Positions 60,051 to 64,000 of a DNA stretch of 64,000 bases are shown piece after piece. Origin of the DNA: Alphaproteobacteria bacterium. Lineage in GTDB: Bacteria > Pseudomonadota > Alphaproteobacteria > Sphingomonadales > Sphingomonadaceae. The notes below the pieces were generated by a model that made no database searches, had not been told where the DNA came from, and worked only from the letters and a program-made list of their open reading frames with translations. Made by a program: the position numbers and the translations under genes. The stretch is from positions 1,364,001-1,428,000 of the forward strand of contig VBAC01000001.1 of NCBI GenBank assembly GCA_005883305.1. Reading direction: 5' to 3'. The stretch's first letter is position 1, and each line of letters begins with the position of its first letter.

Positions 60051-60770
60051 TCAGTGTGCGGTATCCTTCACGATCTGAATCTCGTGAATATGCAGCTTGG
60101 GGAAGTGCCGCAGCATCATAGGCCTGAAATCCACTCCCAGCTTTCTGAGACGTTTGACGTTGATCGTCGCCAACGCCCGCAATGATCGAACGAGCGAGGC
60201 AGCCTGGATCATTTGTGGCTGTAGACTAAGTATTTGCTGTTGAGTTAGGTCGTGTCCCGCCATCTCTCCGCTGACGTCAACCGGAGGGGGTAGCATCGCC
60301 ATGAGGGCTTCCCGCTTAGCCTTATATTCCGCGAGACCCGCCCGCAGCGACAAACCCAGTGCCACAGCTTCTGAGAACGTCATGAGGAAGTCCTCCTCCT
60401 TGAGACGCATCAGCAGATTCTGCTCCGCATCGTTCAGATCTCGGATCAGCGACTCGCTCGAGCCAGCCTGCGCCGAAAACCCTCCGCAAATATCCATGTC
60501 GGATTCCGCGGCTAGATCGTCATCACTTTTGCCGTGGGGATTCAATTCAATTACCAAATTGTGGGCCTCGCTGGACAGTGAGGCGAGCTTGTATCCTATC
60601 TGATAAGCAGCATCTTGATGTCGCTGGGTTTCATCCCTTTTGCGGTGACGTTCAATGAGCCAGTAGCCGCCAAGCGCAACAATCACCGCCAGAAGTGAAC
60701 CCGTCCCGGAAACCCAGTCGGCGGCGGTGCCCCATTCGATGCGGCTCCAATCGATCTCGCAACAGTTCAT
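60051..60770 (-). CDS. Single-pass membrane protein, unknown function
   Basis: Product of 239 residues from ATG 60770, with GGGAGG 8 bases upstream; the longer start at 60794 is less likely. One N-terminal helix (ADWVSGTGSLLAVIVALGGY) is followed by a basic RHRKRDETQ and a mostly helical cytoplasmic domain (SESLIRDLNDAEQNLLMRLK). Such single-helix proteins with a long cytoplasmic tail are common in phages and islands. Some act in defence or exclusion, but I see no catalytic motif. The base composition is lower in GC than the core genes around it. Confidence 0.6.
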   Translation of the reverse strand: MNCCEIDWSRIEWGTAADWVSGTGSLLAVIVALGGYWLIERHRKRDETQRHQDAAYQIGYKLASLSSEAHNLVIELNPHGKSDDDLAAESDMDICGGFSAQAGSSESLIRDLNDAEQNLLMRLKEEDFLMTFSEAVALGLSLRAGLAEYKAKREALMAMLPPPVDVSGEMAGHDLTQQQILSLQPQMIQAASLVRSLRALATINVKRLRKLGVDFRPMMLRHFPKLHIHEIQIVKDTAH

Positions 60771-60854
60771 TGCTCCGCCTCCCAAGGACCACATATAAAA
60801 AGCCCCGCCAGCCGAGGCCAGCGGGGCGCGTTGCCGGGTCGAGGGAAACCCGGG

Positions 60855-61100
60855 CTAGGTGGCAATAGTCTGCTGAGCGCCCCATTTCTTTCGCCCGCTC
60901 CCGCGCTCGCGCTCGAACGGCGTCGGCTCGAATTGAGCGGCTTGGGCTTCACGGACCCTCGCCATGCCGGAGCCGCAGAGGCCCGACATTGCATGAAGGG
61001 TCAGCATGAAGGTGGTTTCCTCGCCTCCGCTGGTGAGCGCTACGAGGAACCCGCCGCCTTGGGGGTCAACCCTCGGCGGCGTGGCCACAAAGCCGATCAC
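60855..61100 (-). CDS. Small element protein, unknown function
   Basis: Product of 81 residues from a GTG at 61100 that overlaps the stop of the upstream gene (GTGA). The overlap favours a real gene. The sequence (FLVALTSGGEETTFMLTLHA) has no membrane helix and a basic end (ERERGSGRKKW). I do not recognise it. Confidence 0.5.
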   Translation of the reverse strand: MIGFVATPPRVDPQGGGFLVALTSGGEETTFMLTLHAMSGLCGSGMARVREAQAAQFEPTPFERERGSGRKKWGAQQTIAT

Positions 61101-61777
61101 TGCTGGCGACCGTCGATCAGCAGGCGGCGGGCGTCGGCAACGGCAGACTCCATATGCTCGTCGTCCAGCGAGATCGCCGCGATTTCCAGTTTGATGAGCA
61201 GGGCTGCGGTGTGCGGCGCGGGAGCGGACATCAAGGCATCGCAGGCTGCCTTATAGATCGGGTTATGGGCGGACGCTTCATTAAACAGCCGATCGGTCTG
61301 GAAGCGTTCGTTAACCTCAAGAATCTGGCGCTGATAGGCGTCGAACTCGTCGGCGGTGCGCGCGACGTCGATCCGCCCCTCGCTGCGGCCAGTGTTGTAG
61401 GCGCGAAGCCGAGACTCCACGTCTTGCCGCTTCATGCCGATGCCGAGCCGATAGTCTTCGAAATAGCGGGCGATCCTGGCGGGCCTGTTAGCTTCTGCCG
61501 CTTCGTCGGCGCGCTCGGAACGCCCCCAGAGGCGGTCATGGTCGCTTTCGACCTCTCGAAACGTGGCAAGGGCTTGATCCCAATCACGCCGATCCGGCGC
61601 GGCGCGGCCTCGGTTCCAGTTGTAGGGCTCCTGCGAGAATGCGGGTTGCGTTGCCATCGTATCTCTCCTGTCGGGGTTTGCGCCGCTCACGGCGGCGGCA
61701 GGGAAAACGCTCGCGCCGATGATCGGAGCGACGGCAATGGCGCCCAGAACGGCGCGACGTGTGCTTTCTGCGGTCAT
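61097..61777 (-). CDS. Exported or Tat-like element protein, unknown function
   Basis: Product of 226 residues. The start at 61777 gives a signal-like N-terminus with twin arginines (STRRAVLGAIAVAPIIGASV). An internal ATG at 61657 (MATQPAFSQEPYNW) has a much better AGGAGA site, so a cytoplasmic form is possible. The body is helical and charged (DEFDAYQRQILEVNERFQTD). No known family is apparent. It is the first gene of the leftward operon. Confidence 0.6.
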   Translation of the reverse strand: MTAESTRRAVLGAIAVAPIIGASVFPAAAVSGANPDRRDTMATQPAFSQEPYNWNRGRAAPDRRDWDQALATFREVESDHDRLWGRSERADEAAEANRPARIARYFEDYRLGIGMKRQDVESRLRAYNTGRSEGRIDVARTADEFDAYQRQILEVNERFQTDRLFNEASAHNPIYKAACDALMSAPAPHTAALLIKLEIAAISLDDEHMESAVADARRLLIDGRQQ

Positions 61778-62113
61778 GGTGGCTTCTCACTGCTTTGGCC
61801 TTCTACAGCCGCTCCCGGTGTCAGACCGGGTGCCGGGAGAGTAGAAGCCGGCCAGTGAGACCGGTGGGACGTTTTCCCCCCGAGGGGGTATTGTATGTGC
61901 GCCCCGCTCCCGACATAATGCGTCGGTCAGCGGCGGACGCCAGTCCACCCTGTTCTTTCGGCGATGATCCGTTGGCGCGGCTTCACCGCCTATCACTGGT
62001 CCGGGCTTCTACACCCACGGACACATTGCCTTAGATCGATTCGCGGTGCAAGTTTCCCCGAAAGGGGAAGCAAGCGCTTGCCCCCATGTTCCCATTTCGT
62101 TCACTGTCGCCCG
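61778..62113. promoter_or_regulatory. Divergent control region of the element
   Basis: Gene-free stretch between divergent operons. It has an inverted pair GCCTTCTAC (about 61799) and GTAGAAGCC (about 61841) around a CTCCCGG/CCGGGAG stem. It also has a short CTTTCCCC-type hairpin (about 62053-62068) and a perfect 12-bp palindrome GCAAGCGCTTGC at 62070-62081. The last is a good operator candidate, 33 bases from the rightward gene. No clear -35/-10 pair stood out. Confidence 0.45.
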
Positions 62114-62452
62114 ATGGCCGAATCGCCCCTCCTGTCGGATCAGCTAAGGGACAAGGCGCTTCTCGCCCTCGAAGACGCTATCCAGGAATGTCGCTATCGG
62201 ACTCCGCGCCCGTCATTCGCGGTGCGCTTCGCCCTCGCCTATCTCTGGGTTTATTCGGGCGGGGATCGGCGGCCTTTCGACGAGTTATGGCGGGCGATGC
62301 GAAGCGAGAAGACTCCGTGGAGTTTCAGCGGCGCGGATATGGCGTTGCTCCGCATCTATCGCGTGCTTGGGCTTGAGCGTCCCGGTGCCGTCGGGAGTCT
62401 GTGCTGGCGGAGCTGGGAGGCCCACGAGGGCCACGGCGGGGGCCAAGATTGA
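62114..62452 (+). CDS. Small element protein, unknown function
   Basis: Product of 112 residues from ATG 62114 (MAESPLLSDQLRDKALLALE). A helical start is followed by RPSFAVRFALAYLWVYSGGD and RPFDELWRAMRSEKTPW, probably one folded domain. It has no signal peptide. It is the first gene of the rightward run and I do not recognise it. Confidence 0.6.
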   Translation: MAESPLLSDQLRDKALLALEDAIQECRYRTPRPSFAVRFALAYLWVYSGGDRRPFDELWRAMRSEKTPWSFSGADMALLRIYRVLGLERPGAVGSLCWRSWEAHEGHGGGQD

Positions 62453-62534
62453 CTCTGCGCTTTCCGCCGCGACATCGACAAGCTTGCGCCCGGCGCCCGG
62501 CGGTATATCCGTTCGCGGGAAGGGAGACGTGGCG

Positions 62535-62714
62535 ATGGCGGATCAACCCCCGGCCGAGTTTCACTGGAAGATGAGCGACCCAGACGCTGACGGCAACGTG
62601 TGGCTTCAATGGACCGACGAAGGCGGCTCGTCCAACCTCCTGATGCTCGGGGCGCAAGCCGCCGTTGCCGAGTGCATGGCGGACTGGCTCGGGCGGATCG
62701 ACTTCGGTAACTAG
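62535..62714 (+). CDS. Small element protein, unknown function
   Basis: Product of 59 residues from ATG 62535, with AGGGAGA 7 bases upstream. Sequence MADQPPAEFHWKMSDPDADG continues into a short compact domain (NVWLQWTDEGGSSNLLMLGA). The good ribosome-binding site and the match to short phage-like genes argue that it is real. Function unknown. Confidence 0.55.
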   Translation: MADQPPAEFHWKMSDPDADGNVWLQWTDEGGSSNLLMLGAQAAVAECMADWLGRIDFGN

Positions 62715-62719
62715 CCGCG

Positions 62720-62923
62720 GTGCCGATTGTCCCGACCCCCGCTGGCTTCCCGGTCGACGCGCTGAGCGCCGCCTATCGGCGATGCGTCGAGCTCGCGCAG
62801 CCGTTCGTGCTCAGCATCGGCGGCGAGCTTCACGCGCTCGCCCTTCCGCCGGATCACGATATCATCCTGTTCAACCCGCCGCTCGAGTTGACCCCGGACG
62901 TGCTTCGGATGGTGCTGGGCTGA
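62720..62923 (+). CDS. Small element protein, unknown function
   Basis: Product of 67 residues from a GTG at 62720 (MPIVPTPAGFPVDALSAAYR). It overlaps the SRAP start by one base (TGATG), which implies translation in step with that gene. A weak or absent ribosome-binding site for its own start keeps confidence modest. Function unknown. Confidence 0.5.
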   Translation: MPIVPTPAGFPVDALSAAYRRCVELAQPFVLSIGGELHALALPPDHDIILFNPPLELTPDVLRMVLG

Positions 62924-63522
62924 TGTGCAACCGATTCCGCCAGACGAAGACGCGGGCGAACCTTTCGCAGATTTTCGGCGCCCGCCCCCTGGTCGATCCG
63001 CCCGAGCCGCGAACGGACATATTCCCAAAATACTCCGCATGGATTGTCCGCAAGGAAGCCGGCGAGCGCGTTCTCGATTACATGCCCTGGGGGATTCCGC
63101 TCGCCATGCGGGGGACCAAGGGTCAAATGCTGGCGCCTAAGCCGATAACGAACGTCCGCAACCTCGAAAGCAGCTTCTGGCGCTCCACGATCGCCAAGCC
63201 GGAATGGCGATGCCTGGTGCCGTTCACGTCCTTTGCCGAGCCGAAGCCGGGCAAGGATGAGGGTGGAAAGCCCGCGTGCTGGTGGTTCACGCTCCCGGCA
63301 AGCGAAGTCGCCGCCTTCGCCGGCATCTGGCGCCCCTCCGAATGGGGCAATGTGTTTTCGTTTCTGACGTGCGAGCCTAACCCGCTCGTTGCGTCGCTGC
63401 ATCCCAAGGCCATGCCGGTGATCCTCGATCCGGGCGATTATGACGCTTGGCTAGATGGCGAGACGGCGGAAGCGTGCGCCCTCGCCGCCCCCTTCCCCTC
63501 GCAGTTGATGGCGGTGACGTGA
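62923..63522 (+). CDS. SRAP/YedK (HMCES-type) protein
   Basis: SOS-response-associated peptidase-family protein of 199 residues. Relatives (YedK, HMCES) shield abasic sites in single-stranded DNA by forming a thiazolidine bond with Cys2. Here the start is MCNRF, so Cys2 is exposed after Met removal. Other family pieces are visible: RTDIFPKYSAWIV, MPWGIP, ITNVRNLESSFW (the NxRxE-type segment), CLVPFTSFAEPKPG and LHPKAMPVIL with the catalytic His. The family is frequent in phages and islands. It overlaps the next gene by 4 bases. Confidence 0.93.
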   Translation: MCNRFRQTKTRANLSQIFGARPLVDPPEPRTDIFPKYSAWIVRKEAGERVLDYMPWGIPLAMRGTKGQMLAPKPITNVRNLESSFWRSTIAKPEWRCLVPFTSFAEPKPGKDEGGKPACWWFTLPASEVAAFAGIWRPSEWGNVFSFLTCEPNPLVASLHPKAMPVILDPGDYDAWLDGETAEACALAAPFPSQLMAVT

Positions 63523-63719
63523 CCCCCGAGCGCGAACGCTGGGCTTGCGCCCAAACTCTCATAAACCAGCACGGCCGGCGCGCGGTCGGCGAGGCCAATA
63601 TGCGGATACAAGAACTCGTCGAGGCCGATGATAGGGCGGGGGTCGAGTGCTGGCTGGATATTCTGGCGAAGATCGCCACGCTTCTCCGCGAGCGGGAAGA
63701 TGTCGACACTCTCCAGTGA
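63519..63719 (+). CDS. Small sphingomonad-type element protein (DUF6961-like)
   Basis: Product of 66 residues from a GTG that overlaps the SRAP stop (GTGA). The sequence TPERERWACAQTLINQHGRR and EADDRAGVECWLDILAKIAT resembles short proteins common in sphingomonad islands (DUF6961-like), judged from memory. Function unknown. Confidence 0.6.
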   Translation: MTPERERWACAQTLINQHGRRAVGEANMRIQELVEADDRAGVECWLDILAKIATLLREREDVDTLQ

Positions 63720-63721
63720 GA

Positions 63722-64000
63722 TTAGGCCGCCAGCCGCTCGTCAAAGGCATCCGGATTCGCTCGCACCTCGCGGAGAAGCGCATAGGCCTCGGCCAGCGTC
63801 GGCGCCAAGGCGCGGATGCGATGGGCGTGGCGCAAATTCGAAAGCCCGGAGTGAATGACGTGCGCCGGCTGGTAGCATTCGCATTCGAGGAAGCCGGCCT
63901 CGGCATTGATGCCCCGAAAGCGCTTCACGACTCCAGTGATCCTGCCATAAACCGCGCGCGGCCATGCCTTTTCGCGGTCGCGCACGTCGAAGGTGAACAG
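63722..64000 (-). CDS. Partial gene at the right edge
   Basis: Minus-strand frame ending at 63722 and still open at the window edge (LFTFDVRDREKAWPRAVYGR and on), so the true start lies beyond 64000. An in-frame GTG at 63985 exists but the upstream codons also read as protein. Its C-terminus (PTLAEAYALLREVRANPDAF) is helical. I do not recognise it. Confidence 0.55.
   Translation of the reverse strand: MFTFDVRDREKAWPRAVYGRITGVVKRFRGINAEAGFLECECYQPAHVIHSGLSNLRHAHRIRALAPTLAEAYALLREVRANPDAFDERLAA

Larger units (their letters stand above)
58148..64000. mobile_element. Left end of an integrative element or prophage in tRNA-Glu
   Basis: An integrase beside a tRNA, a run of small genes of unknown function with 1-4 base overlaps, a divergent control region at 61.8-62.1 kb, and an SRAP protein often carried by phages and islands mark this as inserted DNA. 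It runs past the window edge. No capsid, portal, relaxase or type IV secretion genes are seen in these 5.9 kb, so phage or ICE cannot be decided. Confidence 0.8.

Noticed and set aside
60051-61777. A new phage-defence system in the element
   Set aside because: The membrane protein and its neighbours show no nuclease, NTPase or effector motif, and defence cannot be argued from position alone.
58148-64000. Right-hand attachment site inside the window
   Set aside because: I read for a repeat of the tRNA-Glu 3' end and found none before the edge.

Overview
The window is high-GC DNA from an alphaproteobacterium, most likely a sphingomonad. The pointers are the sphingomonad-type TonB-dependent receptor, small secreted proteins beginning with an IVVTGxR motif, the form of the ribosomal and RNA-polymerase proteins, and dense families of palindromic intergenic repeats. 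This placement rests on reading protein sequences by eye, not on a search.

Layout. 0.08-1.2 kb: rplK-rplA. 1.3-12.4 kb: a block splitting the usual rplKA-rplJL cluster, with a glycosyltransferase, a methyltransferase, a TonB-dependent receptor, three tandem paralogous MASE4-type membrane histidine kinases with no response regulator, and two small membrane proteins. 12.4-13.7 kb: a promoter, a structured leader and rplJ-rplL. 13.7-17.2 kb: a second interruption (a membrane-anchored Pro/Ala-rich protein, an MFS carrier and an unknown). 17.2-26.1 kb: rpoB-rpoC behind their own near-consensus promoter, with a palindromic repeat between the two genes. 26.1-30.6 kb: glycosyltransferase, repeats, a PadR-type regulator with its operator, and an S9 peptidase.

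30.6-38.0 kb, mostly minus strand: ffh-rpsP-rimM and trmD-rplS. The usual rpsP-rimM-trmD-rplS order is broken by a thioredoxin-reductase-like gene, a serine hydrolase and a vapBC module whose toxin gene overlaps trmD. 38.1-43.6 kb: dapF-mtaB-ftsY-ispZ in overlapping array (mtaB carries two in-frame palindromic repeat insertions), then an ABC-2 exporter. 43.6-58 kb: sodB, a kinase-like phosphotransferase, a CHASE2 adenylate cyclase with a FecR-like partner, a remnant of a peptidyl-dipeptidase gene, three tandem paralogues of a secreted helical-repeat/TonB-C-like protein, aldehyde dehydrogenase, a CpdA-like phosphoesterase, class II DAHP synthase and a small lipoprotein.

58.07 kb to the right edge: a tRNA-Glu(CTC) gene followed at once by a tyrosine integrase and small, mostly unrecognised genes including a YedK/HMCES-type SRAP protein. 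This is the left end of an integrative element or prophage whose far end lies outside the window.

Main themes for a second look: the triple orphan kinase array, repeat elements invading coding sequence and the rpo operon, vapBC coupled to trmD, the long acidic tail on ribosomal protein S16, and the three secreted paralogues carrying both a TonB-box-like start and a TonB-C-like end.
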